Source: a virus. Taken from it: 51,087 bases of DNA. The position numbers and the translations under genes are program-made. The notes below the pieces were generated by a model. The model was not told the origin of the DNA. It saw only the letters and a list, made by a program, of their open reading frames with translations, and made no database searches. Of this stretch, positions 38,644 through 47,625 are shown in pieces (position 1 is the stretch's first letter; each line of letters begins with the position of its first letter). The DNA lies in IMG/VR virus record IMGVR_UViG_3300030329_002097, positions 1,950-53,036 of that record; one strand, written 5' to 3'.

Positions 38644-40211
38644 AAGAAAAAGCAAAAATTTTAGCAAGACAATCTCTTAAAGAACAAAAGAAAAAAATAG
38701 ACAAGACTAAAAGTGAACTTGTAAATGCCCGAAAAAAAAGGGACGCTATTATTAAAAGTAGTAATGCCCTGGAGGGAAAGAAATCTTCTGTTTTAGAAAC
38801 TACAGATGTTGAACAACTAACACCAACTGTAAAAGAACATGTAGAAGATAATATTATCTTTCAACCAAATGATGGGCCGCAAACACAATTTTTAGCAGCT
38901 TCAGAAAGAGAAGTATTTTATGGTGGAGCAAGAGGTGGTGGTAAATCTTATGCCATGCTTATTGACCCACTTAGATATTGTCATAAAGAACATCATAGAT
39001 GTCTACTACTAAGACGTTCTATGCCAGAACTTAGAGATATGATTAATCATTCTCAAAGATTATATAATAAAGCATATCCTGGTGCTAAATGGAGAGAGCA
39101 AGAAAAAGAATGGCGATTTCCATCTGGTGCTAGAATTGAATTTGGTTACGCAGAAAACTTAACTGACGTTCTTCGTTACCAAGGACAATCATATACTTGG
39201 ATAGGAATAGATGAGTTACCTCAATATCCTACTCCAGAAATCTATAACTTTTTGCGTTCCTCCCTAAGAAGTGTAGACCCGGAAATACCTGTATATATGA
39301 GAGCTACAGGGAATCCAGGTAATATTGGTTCAATATGGGTTAAAGACATGTTTGTTGACCCTGCAGAACCTGGAAAAAAATTTGATGTAATAATTGATAC
39401 TATAGCAGGTCAGAAAAAAATCACAAGAAGATTTATACCTGCTAAACTTCAAGATAATCCATATCTAATGCAAACAGATGATTATCTTGTAATGTTATCA
39501 TCATTACCAGAAGTACAACGAAAGCAATTTTTAGAAGGTGATTGGAGTGCATTTGAAGATTGTGCATTTCCAGAATTTGATGTTGTTAAACATATTAGTG
39601 ACCCTTTTGAAATACCTCGTAATTGGCACAGGTTTCGTACTTGTGACTGGGGGTATTCTTCTTATGCTTGTTGTTTATGGATTGCTATTGATTTTGATAA
39701 TAACCTATGGGTATATAGAGAATTATATACACAAAGAGTAACAGCAGATGTATTTGCTAGAAAAGTCTTAGAAGCTGAACAAGGTGAGTATATTAGATAT
39801 GGTATGTTAGATTCTTCTACCTGGGCAAAACGTGGAGATGTTGGCCCTAGCATTGCTGAAACAATGATAAGAGAAGGATGTAAATGGAGACCATCAGATA
39901 GGTCACCAAAAAGTCGTATAAATGGTAAATTAGAATTGCATAAAAGATTATCTATTGACGAAAAAACTGGTGAACCTAAATTAAAAATTTTTAATAACTG
40001 TAGAAATTTATTAAAAACATTACCACTTCTTCCAACAGATAAACATAATCCAGAAGATGTGGATACACATGCAGAAGACCACGCATATGATGCATTACGT
40101 TATGGTATAATGTCTAGACCATTACATCCTAATAGTAATGTTAATGACCAATTTATGAAACAACATAAAGAAAATAATTTTAAACCTGCTGACAGAATAT
40201 TTGGATATTAA
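38577..40211 (+). CDS. terL: Terminase large subunit
   Basis: 544 aa. Walker A GGARGGGKS (Lys123), Walker B WIGIDE (Asp212, Glu213), a coupling-type RATGNPGN near 242, and the RNase H-like nuclease with RTCDWGYSS (Asp357), MLDSSTW (Asp412) and EDHAYDALRYG (Asp501, Asp505). These give both the ATPase that translocates DNA into the prohead and the headful or site-specific nuclease. The Lys-rich N-terminal 80 residues are longer than in many homologues. Overlaps the upstream gene; the next gene follows by TAATG. Confidence 0.95.
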   Translation: MSEIEPPKPKSNTGRKRGSLSVEEKAKILARQSLKEQKKKIDKTKSELVNARKKRDAIIKSSNALEGKKSSVLETTDVEQLTPTVKEHVEDNIIFQPNDGPQTQFLAASEREVFYGGARGGGKSYAMLIDPLRYCHKEHHRCLLLRRSMPELRDMINHSQRLYNKAYPGAKWREQEKEWRFPSGARIEFGYAENLTDVLRYQGQSYTWIGIDELPQYPTPEIYNFLRSSLRSVDPEIPVYMRATGNPGNIGSIWVKDMFVDPAEPGKKFDVIIDTIAGQKKITRRFIPAKLQDNPYLMQTDDYLVMLSSLPEVQRKQFLEGDWSAFEDCAFPEFDVVKHISDPFEIPRNWHRFRTCDWGYSSYACCLWIAIDFDNNLWVYRELYTQRVTADVFARKVLEAEQGEYIRYGMLDSSTWAKRGDVGPSIAETMIREGCKWRPSDRSPKSRINGKLELHKRLSIDEKTGEPKLKIFNNCRNLLKTLPLLPTDKHNPEDVDTHAEDHAYDALRYGIMSRPLHPNSNVNDQFMKQHKENNFKPADRIFGY

Positions 40212-40537
40212 TGCAAACACCAGAAAAAATTAAAATAGGTTATAAAGATTATAAATTAGAAGAATGGAAACAAACTGTTGCTAGTGCCAATGAAGCACAA
40301 GGGCAGTTTTTTGCTAAAGAAGGAGTTATCGGTTACACAGCCGAAGAGACAGGAGTTTCTCATGCTAATACTTTAATCCATGAATGTTTACATGCAATAA
40401 TATATCAATGGAATATGGATTTAGAAGAGAAAGTAGAAGAATCAGTAGTTAATGGTTTAGCTAATGGTTTAACAACAATATTTGTAGATAATCCAAAATT
40501 AATGGATTATTTCAAAGAAAAAATCAAGGAGGGCTAA
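40211..40537 (+). CDS. HExxH metallopeptidase-like protein
   Basis: 108 aa. TLIHECLHAIIYQW supplies the HExxH zinc motif (HECLH), followed by KVEESVVNGLANGL, whose Glu could be the third ligand as in minigluzincin/ImmA-like folds. A small beta-rich N-terminal part precedes it. Similar short proteins lie beside terminase or portal genes in marine phages. Substrate unknown; a prohead or host-regulator protease are both possible, the former suggested by position. Confidence 0.65.
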   Translation: MQTPEKIKIGYKDYKLEEWKQTVASANEAQGQFFAKEGVIGYTAEETGVSHANTLIHECLHAIIYQWNMDLEEKVEESVVNGLANGLTTIFVDNPKLMDYFKEKIKEG

Positions 40538-40741
40538 ATGCCACAACCAATATTGACAAAATATAAACAGGGCGACCTTGGTATGCCCTATCCTAAAAAA
40601 AAGGATAAAATGAATAATCTTAATTTATCTGCTCATGGCGGAGAAGCTGACCCAGAGGTTGCTACTAAAGATTATCCAACCAAGAAAAACAATCATGTAC
40701 AAGCATCTTTTAATAAGATGGCTGACGAAAAAGATTACTAG
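40538..40741 (+). CDS. Small protein, tandem paralogue 1 (67 aa)
   Basis: Begins MPQPILTKYKQGDLGMPYPK, strikingly like the next gene's start. The rest is Asn/Lys/Asp-rich and disordered. AGGAGG-like site within the end of the upstream gene. Possibly a small virion or packaging-associated peptide. Confidence 0.6.
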   Translation: MPQPILTKYKQGDLGMPYPKKKDKMNNLNLSAHGGEADPEVATKDYPTKKNNHVQASFNKMADEKDY

Positions 40742-40749
40742 GAGGAAAA

Positions 40750-40950
40750 ATGCCACAACCAATTATGAAAAAATATAAACAAGGCGAAATGGGTATGGAA
40801 TATGGTATGCCATCAAAAGAAAAAATTCAAGGGGGTATGCATAAAAAGTATTCTCATGGAGAATTTTCTAATGCAGGTGGAAAATCATCAAGTCCAAAAC
40901 CAGAAGCATGGTCAAAAGCTAAAATTAAACAAGGCTCACACAATAGTTAA
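40750..40950 (+). CDS. Small protein, tandem paralogue 2 (66 aa)
   Basis: AGGAGG precedes the ATG. Begins MPQPIMKKYKQGEMGMEYGM, matching the upstream protein over its first about 16 residues (MPQPI-x-x-KYKQG-x-x-GM) and diverging later; Gly/Lys/Ser-rich and disordered. The pair looks like a tandem duplication immediately before the portal gene. Confidence 0.6.
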   Translation: MPQPIMKKYKQGEMGMEYGMPSKEKIQGGMHKKYSHGEFSNAGGKSSSPKPEAWSKAKIKQGSHNS

Positions 40951-40952
40951 TA

Positions 40953-43055
40953 ATGGCAGGTGAAGATGAAATCGTAGCTCTTGGTGAAGACCAGGAGGAT
41001 GATGCTTTTTCAAGTCTTGCGGGAACTATAAAAGCAAAGTTTCAAACAGCAGAAAATGCTCGTCAATTTGATGAGAAAAGATGGCTAAGAGCATATAGAA
41101 ACTATAGAGGAATCTATGGTAATGATATGGCTTTTACTGAATCAGAAAAATCTAAAGTATTTGTTAAAATAACAAAAACTAAAGTAATGGCTGCGTATGG
41201 GCAAATTATTGAAGTATTATTCTCTACAGGAAAATTTCCAGTAGGAGTTCAACCAACATCAGTTCCAGAAGGAATTGCTGAATATGCACATGTTTCAAAA
41301 TCAAAAAATCCAGAAACACAAGTACCAGAAAGTCCTTATGGATTTCCTGGAGATGGAAATGATTTAGAACCAGGCACAGTTATTAATAATATTTTAGGTG
41401 GTTTAAAAGAAGAATATCAAGACGCAGATTTTGTAAAAGGTGAAGCTAAAGATTCTCGTTCAGAACCACAAATTAGTCCTGCTGAAATGGCAGCAGCTAA
41501 TATGGAAAAACTAATTCATGACCAATTAGAATCTTCAAGTGCAATTTCTGTAATGAGACATTCATTATTTGAAATGGCTTTATTAGGTACAGGAATTATT
41601 AAAGGGCCATTTTCTTATGATAAAGTTCAACATTATTGGAATAAAGATGAAACTACAGGAGAAACTTCATATGACCCTAAAACAAAATTAGTTCCTAGAA
41701 TTGAAGCAGTATCATGTTGGGATTTTTATCCAGACCCAGATGCTGTTACTATAGAAGATGCAGATTATGTAATACAAAGACATAATTACACAAAGTCTCA
41801 AGTTAGAGATTTAACAAATAGACCTTATTTTAGAAATGAAGCTATTAGAGAATGTCTTGCTATGGGTGCAAATTATGAAGCTCGTGGTTATGAAAGCTCT
41901 CTACTTGATAGAGAAACAACTGATGAATTTGATAAAAATAGATATGAAATTTTAGAATTTTGGGGATACTTAGATAGAGAATTAGCTACACAAGCAGGTT
42001 TAGAAATTGATGATGATATTATTGATGATTTAGACGAAGTACAAGTTAATTGTTGGGTATGTAATGGTAAAATATTACGATTAGTAGTTAATCCATTTAC
42101 ACCTGCTAGAATACCTTATTTAGTATCACCATATGAAATAAATCCTTATCAATTTTTTGGTGTTGGTATTCCAGAAAATATGGATGATTCACAAACAATT
42201 ATGAATGGTCATGCAAGAATGGCTATTGATAATTTAGCATTAGCAGGTAATTTAGTATTTGATATTGATGAAACAATGCTAGTACCAGGACAAGATATGA
42301 AAGTACATCCTGGTAAAATATTTAGAAGACAAAGTGGTATGCCTGGACAAGCATTACATGGTTTAAAATTTCCTAATACATCAAATGAAAATTTAATGAT
42401 GTTTGATAGGTTTAGACAACTTGCTGATGAATCAACAGGAATACCATCTTATTCACATGGAACAACTGGTGTGCAATCTACAACTAGAACTGCAGCAGGT
42501 ATGTCTATGTTAATGGGAGCAGCAGCTCTTAATGTTAAAACAGTAGTTAAAAATATTGATGATTATTTATTGCGACCACTAGGCGAATCAATGTTTGCTT
42601 GGAATATGCAATTTAATGAAGATAGTCCAGAAATTCGTGGAGATGTAGAAATTAAAGCGAGAGGAACTTCATCATTAATGCAAAAAGAAGTAAGGTCTCA
42701 AAGGTTGATGACTTTCTTACAAGCCGCTTCTAATCAAAACCTTGCACCATTCGTAAGATGGCATACAGTATTATCTGAAATAGCAAAGTCACTTGACATA
42801 GAACCGGAAAAATTAATTAATGACCCAGAACGGGCAGCAATTTTTGCAAAAATAATGGGAATGGCAAATGGAACTACAGGAAATCAAGGCAATAATCAAC
42901 AGTCCGGTATGGACGAAGGTGGAGAAAATGTTGGAGGAGCGAATCCGCAAGACCCAACTGGCTCTGGAGGTGGCAACATCGGAACAGGAAATGTACCGCA
43001 ACCAGGGGAAACTGGCTTCTCTTCGCCAGTTACTGGCACTACGGGGGCAACTTAA
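40953..43055 (+). CDS. Portal (head-tail connector) protein
   Basis: 700 aa, encoded between terminase and scaffold. Features include FDEKRWLRAYRNYRGIYGND near 40-58, VFVKITKTKVMAAYGQIIEV, SCWDFYPDPDAVTIEDADY, and the wing/clip-type region NPYQFFGVGIPENMDDSQ. The C-terminal about 65 residues are Gly/Asn/Pro/Thr low complexity. The size matches P22-like podovirus portals. It would form the dodecameric ring through which DNA is packaged. The low-complexity tail is overprinted by another gene in a different frame (42868-43062). Confidence 0.85.
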   Translation: MAGEDEIVALGEDQEDDAFSSLAGTIKAKFQTAENARQFDEKRWLRAYRNYRGIYGNDMAFTESEKSKVFVKITKTKVMAAYGQIIEVLFSTGKFPVGVQPTSVPEGIAEYAHVSKSKNPETQVPESPYGFPGDGNDLEPGTVINNILGGLKEEYQDADFVKGEAKDSRSEPQISPAEMAAANMEKLIHDQLESSSAISVMRHSLFEMALLGTGIIKGPFSYDKVQHYWNKDETTGETSYDPKTKLVPRIEAVSCWDFYPDPDAVTIEDADYVIQRHNYTKSQVRDLTNRPYFRNEAIRECLAMGANYEARGYESSLLDRETTDEFDKNRYEILEFWGYLDRELATQAGLEIDDDIIDDLDEVQVNCWVCNGKILRLVVNPFTPARIPYLVSPYEINPYQFFGVGIPENMDDSQTIMNGHARMAIDNLALAGNLVFDIDETMLVPGQDMKVHPGKIFRRQSGMPGQALHGLKFPNTSNENLMMFDRFRQLADESTGIPSYSHGTTGVQSTTRTAAGMSMLMGAAALNVKTVVKNIDDYLLRPLGESMFAWNMQFNEDSPEIRGDVEIKARGTSSLMQKEVRSQRLMTFLQAASNQNLAPFVRWHTVLSEIAKSLDIEPEKLINDPERAAIFAKIMGMANGTTGNQGNNQQSGMDEGGENVGGANPQDPTGSGGGNIGTGNVPQPGETGFSSPVTGTTGAT

Positions 43056-43062
43056 AAAATGA
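42868..43062 (+). CDS. Overprinted helical protein inside the portal gene 3' end
   Basis: 64 aa, in a different + frame from the portal and overlapping its last 188 bp. The product (MELQEIKAIINSPVWTKVEK, then LEERIRKTQLALEVATSEQE and LASLRQLLALRGQLKK) is a well-formed amphipathic helical protein, whereas the portal frame here is low complexity. Its TGA overlaps the ATG of the next gene. The double-coded stretch is visibly GC-rich. Similar short helical proteins follow portals in other marine phages, as far as I recall, which supports this frame being real. Confidence 0.65.
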   Translation: MELQEIKAIINSPVWTKVEKMLEERIRKTQLALEVATSEQEMYRNQGKLASLRQLLALRGQLKK

Positions 43063-44249
43063 CAACATACCCTGCGACAAATTTAAGACTAGAATTAAAT
43101 AATGATACTGGTGAATGGAGCTATGTAGAACAGGCATATGAATACAATAATACACCACCACCAACATGGAGTGGGTATACATCATCAGACCCAGATTTTG
43201 AATTTGCACCAGATACACCAGATAATACTACACCAACAGACCCAGATGAAGACCCATGTCCTGCAGGATATATTTATGATACTACATTAAAACAATGTGT
43301 ACCAGACCCTAATTACGCACCTAGACAATTTCTAGGAGAGCCTCAAGGTGGGGGTAGAAATGAACCAGACCAAAATTTAATTCCATCTAATGCAGAAAAA
43401 GAAAGAATGATTCAAAATAAAGATGCAAAATCATATATTGATAATTTAAAAGATAGAGGTTTTGTTAAAGTTGGAGATGATGGAAAACTATATTTTAAAA
43501 AAGATAATATAGGAAGTAGTATTGCAAGAGCAGGATTAGCACGTGTAGGTTTAGGTGGAGAAGTAGATGCAAAAACAAATAAAATTATTCAAGATTTACA
43601 ACGTATGGGTGCGATAGATTCTAGTAATATTACTGTAACTGGATATGATGATACAGGTCAACCAATTATAGATTATGCTTCTGATTTAGAGATTTCTGAA
43701 GTACCTGGAACTTTTGGAATATATAATTATGAAGCAGGAACTGCAGATACAGGATATTTTCCAGGAAGATTTATTGGTGTTACTGGCACATCTGGAGTAA
43801 CAGGAAAGCCAAGCCTTGATGCTCAAGGAGATATTATTTTAGGTTCTACATGGACAAATTATATGAATAAGATGATGGAAGCTTCAAATATAGGTAAAAA
43901 AGAAATTACTTCTGTTACTGGAGATATTGATACAGATAAACAAGAAATACTTAAAAAAGAAAAAATTGCAGATAAAAAACAAATAGAAGCAGATATAGCA
44001 AAAATGGAAGCTTTAGAGAAAGGACAATCATTTACTGATGATGCGAAAGATACTTATACAAAAGTAACTGATACTAAAACTGGTGGTGGTGGAAATCAAG
44101 GATTTAGTTTTAAATCTAGTGACCCTAAACCAGTTGGAGATAAAACTTATAAGGGTATAAGAATAGGCCCTAGAGCAGGAGTAATGGCTCAGCCTAGAAA
44201 AAAACCTGCAGTAAATTACGAAACAGCTTATGGTGGAGCTGATATATAA
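43059..44249 (+). CDS. Unknown structural-region protein (396 aa)
   Basis: The N-terminal 110 residues are Pro/Thr/Asp-rich with CPAGYIYDTTLKQCVPDP, a small Cys-bounded motif. The middle is mixed; residues about 290-340 form a Lys/Asp helix (KKEKIADKKQIEADIAKMEA); the tail is Gly/Lys-rich. No enzyme motif. Encoded between portal and scaffold; probably a virion, assembly or minor head protein. Coupled to the overprinted gene by overlap. Confidence 0.55.
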   Translation: MTTYPATNLRLELNNDTGEWSYVEQAYEYNNTPPPTWSGYTSSDPDFEFAPDTPDNTTPTDPDEDPCPAGYIYDTTLKQCVPDPNYAPRQFLGEPQGGGRNEPDQNLIPSNAEKERMIQNKDAKSYIDNLKDRGFVKVGDDGKLYFKKDNIGSSIARAGLARVGLGGEVDAKTNKIIQDLQRMGAIDSSNITVTGYDDTGQPIIDYASDLEISEVPGTFGIYNYEAGTADTGYFPGRFIGVTGTSGVTGKPSLDAQGDIILGSTWTNYMNKMMEASNIGKKEITSVTGDIDTDKQEILKKEKIADKKQIEADIAKMEALEKGQSFTDDAKDTYTKVTDTKTGGGGNQGFSFKSSDPKPVGDKTYKGIRIGPRAGVMAQPRKKPAVNYETAYGGADI

Positions 44250-44264
44250 AATAGGAGAATAAAT

Positions 44265-44675
44265 ATGGCAAATGGAATGATGGGAAATCCAATGGGAGCA
44301 GCTCCTATGGAACAACCAATGGGTGCAGGTGCACCACAAATGGGAGCAGCAAATGATGCTGTTCTTGATATGCATCTTACAGATGATGTAAAAGCAGCAC
44401 TACAACAAAATGGAATTGATATTAGCAGTGTAGCTAATAGAGGCCCAAAAGAACCTGTTGTAGTAGTACCAGTTTCAATAATAGCAAATAGATATCCTGG
44501 AAATACTCCAGAAGAATCTATGCAACAGTTTGTACAGGATATGACAGCAAATGCTGCCGCTCCTGCGACAGAAGGGCCAACGCCACAGCAGGCAATGGCT
44601 TCAGCTTCTCCAACACCTTCACCAGAAGGATTAGGAGCAGCACCAACAATGGATAGGCCACCTATGACAGCTTAG
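44265..44675 (+). CDS. Met/Ala/Pro-rich protein ahead of the scaffold
   Basis: 136 aa. A Met/Gly/Pro/Ala-rich N-terminus (MANGMMGNPMGAAPMEQ), a structured core (VLDMHLTDDVKAALQQNGID; VVVVPVSIIANRYPGN), and an Ala/Pro/Thr tail. AGGAGA site upstream. It sits directly before the scaffold gene; an assembly or minor capsid role is likely but unproven. Confidence 0.5.
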   Translation: MANGMMGNPMGAAPMEQPMGAGAPQMGAANDAVLDMHLTDDVKAALQQNGIDISSVANRGPKEPVVVVPVSIIANRYPGNTPEESMQQFVQDMTANAAAPATEGPTPQQAMASASPTPSPEGLGAAPTMDRPPMTA

Positions 44676-44736
44676 TCATAGCCCCAATGCGACTCTAGGC
44701 CACCTGTTTTCCAACAGCACCACAAAGGAGGATAAA

Positions 44737-45570
44737 ATGGAAGAAAATAAAAAAGAAGAGATTCAAGAAGAATCTCAAACTGCGGCTCTTCTCGAGCCTA
44801 CCCCTTATAAACGTAAAGTAGATAAGGAGGAAACAGAGGACACAGCTACCGACTCAAAGGACACTTCTTCAGAAGAAGGAGCCACTCCAGTAGAGGAACG
44901 CCCTGTTAATGCTGAAGAGAAGGTGTTTAAAAAAAGGTATGACGACCTTAAACGCCATTACGATTCTACTGTTAATAAACATAAAGAAGAAAAATCAAAT
45001 CTTAAACGTCAATTAGAAGAGAATGCTGAAAAGATTCAACTACCAAAAACGAAAGAGGAAGTTGATGCTTGGAAAAAGAAATACCCAGATGTATATGATA
45101 TAATTGAAACTATAGCATATACAAAAGCGGATGAAAAATCTAAGCAAGTTCAGACCAAAATGAAAGATTTAGAAAATCAGCAAGCTAATGTTGAAAAAGA
45201 TAGAGCTGAAGTTGAATTACAAAAACTTCATCCAGACTTTTCAGAAATTAGAGCTGATGAGAAATTTCATGAATGGGTTGGAACTCAAACTCCCGAAATT
45301 CAAGGTTGGTTATATGACAACACATCAAATGCTAAATTAGCAGCCCGTGCCATTGATTTATATAAAATGGATACAGGTGTAACTAAAAAGGCAAGTGTTA
45401 GCAAAAAAGAAGCATCTAAATCAGTTACTTCTACTTCTAAAAAAGATGTTGAAGTAGGAGATAAAAAAATCTGGAAAGTTTCTGATATAGCAAAAATGAA
45501 ACCTCACGAGTTTTTAAAACACGAAAAGGAAATTGATTTAGCTAGAGCAGAAGGTAGAATTCGTACTTAA
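44737..45570 (+). CDS. Capsid scaffolding protein
   Basis: 277 aa, highly charged, Glu/Lys-rich and largely helical: a disordered acidic N-terminus, a coiled coil (KRYDDLKRHYDSTVNKHKEE), a second helical region and a basic C-terminus (MKPHEFLKHEKEIDLARAEG) suited to bind coat protein. It precedes the coat gene by a short gap with an AGGAGG site. Composition and order portal-scaffold-coat identify it. Confidence 0.8.
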   Translation: MEENKKEEIQEESQTAALLEPTPYKRKVDKEETEDTATDSKDTSSEEGATPVEERPVNAEEKVFKKRYDDLKRHYDSTVNKHKEEKSNLKRQLEENAEKIQLPKTKEEVDAWKKKYPDVYDIIETIAYTKADEKSKQVQTKMKDLENQQANVEKDRAEVELQKLHPDFSEIRADEKFHEWVGTQTPEIQGWLYDNTSNAKLAARAIDLYKMDTGVTKKASVSKKEASKSVTSTSKKDVEVGDKKIWKVSDIAKMKPHEFLKHEKEIDLARAEGRIRT

Positions 45571-45598
45571 TCTTAACAGTCTATAGGAGGACTAAACT

Positions 45599-46498
45599 AT
45601 GGCTATTGCAAAAGGTGCCGGATATACAAACTTACCTTCGGGTAATTGGTTACCGGTAATATACAGCCAAAAAGTCCAAAAGTTCTTTAGAACTGCATCA
45701 GTTGTGGAAGATATTACTAACACTGACTATGCAGGTGAGATTGAAAACTACGGAGATACCGTTAACATAATTAAAGAGCCAACAATTAGTGTAAACTCAT
45801 ATACTAGAGGTGGACATATAGCTATTCAAAATTTAGCTGATGACCAACTTCAATTAGTAGTTGACCAAGCTAATGCGTTTGCTTTTAAAGTTGACGATAT
45901 CGAAGAAAGACAAGCTCATGTGAACTGGGAGGCTTTGGCTACTTCTTCTGGAGCATATGCTCTAAAAGATTCTTACGATGAAAACGTTATTGCAGCTATG
46001 GTATCCGGTGCGGGTACTACAGTTGGTTCTGATGGTTCTGGAACTGATACAGGTTTCGGTACTTCAGAAACTGACCCTGCAAATATTTTAGCAAATGCTG
46101 CTAAAAGATTGCATGCTAATGACGTTCCTACAGATAACAGATGGTTCTTAGGAACTCCAGAGTTTTTTGAACAGCTTGGACAAGCTAGTGCAAAACTTAT
46201 GGATGCTTCTGTTACTGGAGACGGAAAATCACCATTACGGAATGGTTCTGTATTGGAAGGTAAAGTAAATGGTTTTAAATTATACATGACTAATAACTTT
46301 GCCGCATCAACAACAAGTAATTACTACAAAGTATTATATGGACATATGAGTTCTACAGCTACTGCTAATGCTATTGCAAAAACAGAAGTTATTAGAGACC
46401 CAGATTCTTTTGCTGATGTAGTAAGAGGCTTACATGTGTTTGGCAGAAAAGTGCTTCGTTCTGATGCTCTTCAAGCAAGACACTTGTTAATTGATTAA
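45599..46498 (+). CDS. Major capsid protein, P22-coat-like
   Basis: 299 aa. NLPSGNWLPVIYSQKVQKFF near the start, then DYAGEIENYGDTVNIIKEP, NLADDQLQLVVDQANAFAFK, and a C-terminal VRGLHVFGRKVLRSDALQ. The pattern fits the P22 coat / HK97-fold superfamily and the gene is in the standard position. The codons are more regular than in neighbouring genes, as expected of a highly expressed gene, and AGGAGG precedes the ATG. It forms the icosahedral shell. Confidence 0.88.
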   Translation: MAIAKGAGYTNLPSGNWLPVIYSQKVQKFFRTASVVEDITNTDYAGEIENYGDTVNIIKEPTISVNSYTRGGHIAIQNLADDQLQLVVDQANAFAFKVDDIEERQAHVNWEALATSSGAYALKDSYDENVIAAMVSGAGTTVGSDGSGTDTGFGTSETDPANILANAAKRLHANDVPTDNRWFLGTPEFFEQLGQASAKLMDASVTGDGKSPLRNGSVLEGKVNGFKLYMTNNFAASTTSNYYKVLYGHMSSTATANAIAKTEVIRDPDSFADVVRGLHVFGRKVLRSDALQARHLLID

Positions 46499-46511
46499 GG
46501 GAGGATAGAAC

Positions 46512-46985
46512 ATGGCAACGTATGACGTAACTGGGCCGGGTGGAACTAACCGCCCTTCTAGAAGAAACCCTGGAGTAAGAACTCCTTATCTAATAGAAAA
46601 TACAATTGATATCTCAGCAATCAATGGAGACAGTGGAGCAGCACAAAATGATGTTCTACGTGTTCTTGATTTACCTGCTGAAACTTTAGTTATGGAAGCA
46701 GGAATTGAAGTAATAACTGCACTTTCAAGTTCTGTAACTATGGACTTGGGTATTACAGGTGGAGATGTCGATATCTATGCAGATGGAGATACTAACGCAA
46801 CGGGTTATTCAACATTAACAGCTACAGCAAGACATATAGCAGCAACTGCTGATACTCTTGATGTACTTGTACTAAGTGCAGCTTCAACTGCGGGTAAAAT
46901 CCGTGTGTGGGCAGTACTTTGTGATGTTGCAGGTGTGGATGAGAACGACAGACAATCTGACGCTCAACACGACACTGCTCAATAA
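46512..46985 (+). CDS. Head decoration-like protein
   Basis: 157 aa, Ala/Thr/Asp-rich and beta-strand rich (AETLVMEAGIEVITALSSSV; DLGITGGDVDIYADGDTN), soluble, directly after the coat gene with its own GGGAGG site and followed by a terminator. This is the place and composition of capsid decoration or cement proteins. No specific family was recognised. Confidence 0.6.
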   Translation: MATYDVTGPGGTNRPSRRNPGVRTPYLIENTIDISAINGDSGAAQNDVLRVLDLPAETLVMEAGIEVITALSSSVTMDLGITGGDVDIYADGDTNATGYSTLTATARHIAATADTLDVLVLSAASTAGKIRVWAVLCDVAGVDENDRQSDAQHDTAQ

Positions 46986-46997
46986 TACATAAAATTT

Positions 46998-47020
46998 AGG
47001 GGGGCTTTTGCCCCCTTTTT
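46998..47020 (+). terminator. Intrinsic terminator after the capsid genes
   Basis: GGGGGC, TTTT loop, GCCCCC, then TTTTT (47000-47020). It can separate highly expressed capsid genes from downstream tail genes. Confidence 0.85.
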
Positions 47021-47036
47021 AAAACTACGAGGCTTT

Positions 47037-47240
47037 ATGGCAGTACATGATTTAAGGAAGGCATCAAAAATTGCTTCCGGACAAAAGATTGTTTCTATGG
47101 GTGCAGATAATTCTGACTTAGAGAAACGAGTATCTAGTATAGAAAATAAATTAGATACATTAATAACCTTGCTTACTAAGGAGGATAACAATGACAAGGA
47201 TAGACCTAAGCCCATTTCGGGCAATGACAGTGGGGTTTGA
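47037..47240 (+). CDS. Small coiled-coil protein (67 aa)
   Basis: GAGG precedes the ATG. Sequence MAVHDLRKASKIASGQKIVS, a short heptad region (LEKRVSSIENKLDTLITLL), and an acidic-to-Lys/Pro tail. Overlaps the Hsp20 gene by 50 bp, in another frame. Unknown role. Confidence 0.55.
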   Translation: MAVHDLRKASKIASGQKIVSMGADNSDLEKRVSSIENKLDTLITLLTKEDNNDKDRPKPISGNDSGV

Positions 47241-47589
47241 CAGCTTATTTAATGATATAGCTGACTTTCGCCCAAGTAATTACCCACCCTATAATATTGA
47301 AAAGGTGAGTGATTATGAGTATAAATTAACTTTTGCTGTAGCAGGATTTTCTGATAAAGATATTTCTGTAACACAAAAAGAAAATACTCTAGCAATTAAA
47401 GGAGAAATAACTCCGTTAGAAAAAGAATATCTTTATAAAGGTATAGCAGAAAGAACATTTGAACAGACATTTAAATTATCTGAATATATGAATGTTAAAA
47501 ATGCTAAATTAAAAGATGGTATGCTTAATATAACATTGGTACAAGAGTTACCAAAAGAAAAGCAACCAAAAGAAATTAAAATAAATTAA
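47191..47589 (+). CDS. Hsp20 / alpha-crystallin small heat-shock protein
   Basis: 132 aa. YPPYNIEKVSDYEYKLTFAV, the AGFSDKDISVTQKENTLAIK segment, a YKGIAERTFEQTFKLSEYM region and LKDGMLNITLVQELPKEKQP: the alpha-crystallin domain, including the AxLxDGxLxI-type signature, with a basic IKIN tail. Marine phages often carry Hsp20, thought to aid folding of capsid or host proteins. It lies between coat and tail genes. Confidence 0.88.
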   Translation: MTRIDLSPFRAMTVGFDSLFNDIADFRPSNYPPYNIEKVSDYEYKLTFAVAGFSDKDISVTQKENTLAIKGEITPLEKEYLYKGIAERTFEQTFKLSEYMNVKNAKLKDGMLNITLVQELPKEKQPKEIKIN

Positions 47590-47592
47590 ATA

Positions 47593-47611
47593 ATGGGGCG
47601 TTAAGCCCCAT
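47593..47611 (+). repeat. Hairpin between Hsp20 and the next gene
   Basis: ATGGGGC, 5-nt loop, GCCCCAT. No U-run follows, so it is not a standard terminator; mRNA stabilisation or processing is possible. Confidence 0.5.
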
Positions 47612-47625
47612 ACAACGAGTTTAAA

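Noticed and set aside
47593-47611. Terminator after Hsp20
   Set aside because: The hairpin is perfect but no U-run follows; kept only as a hairpin.
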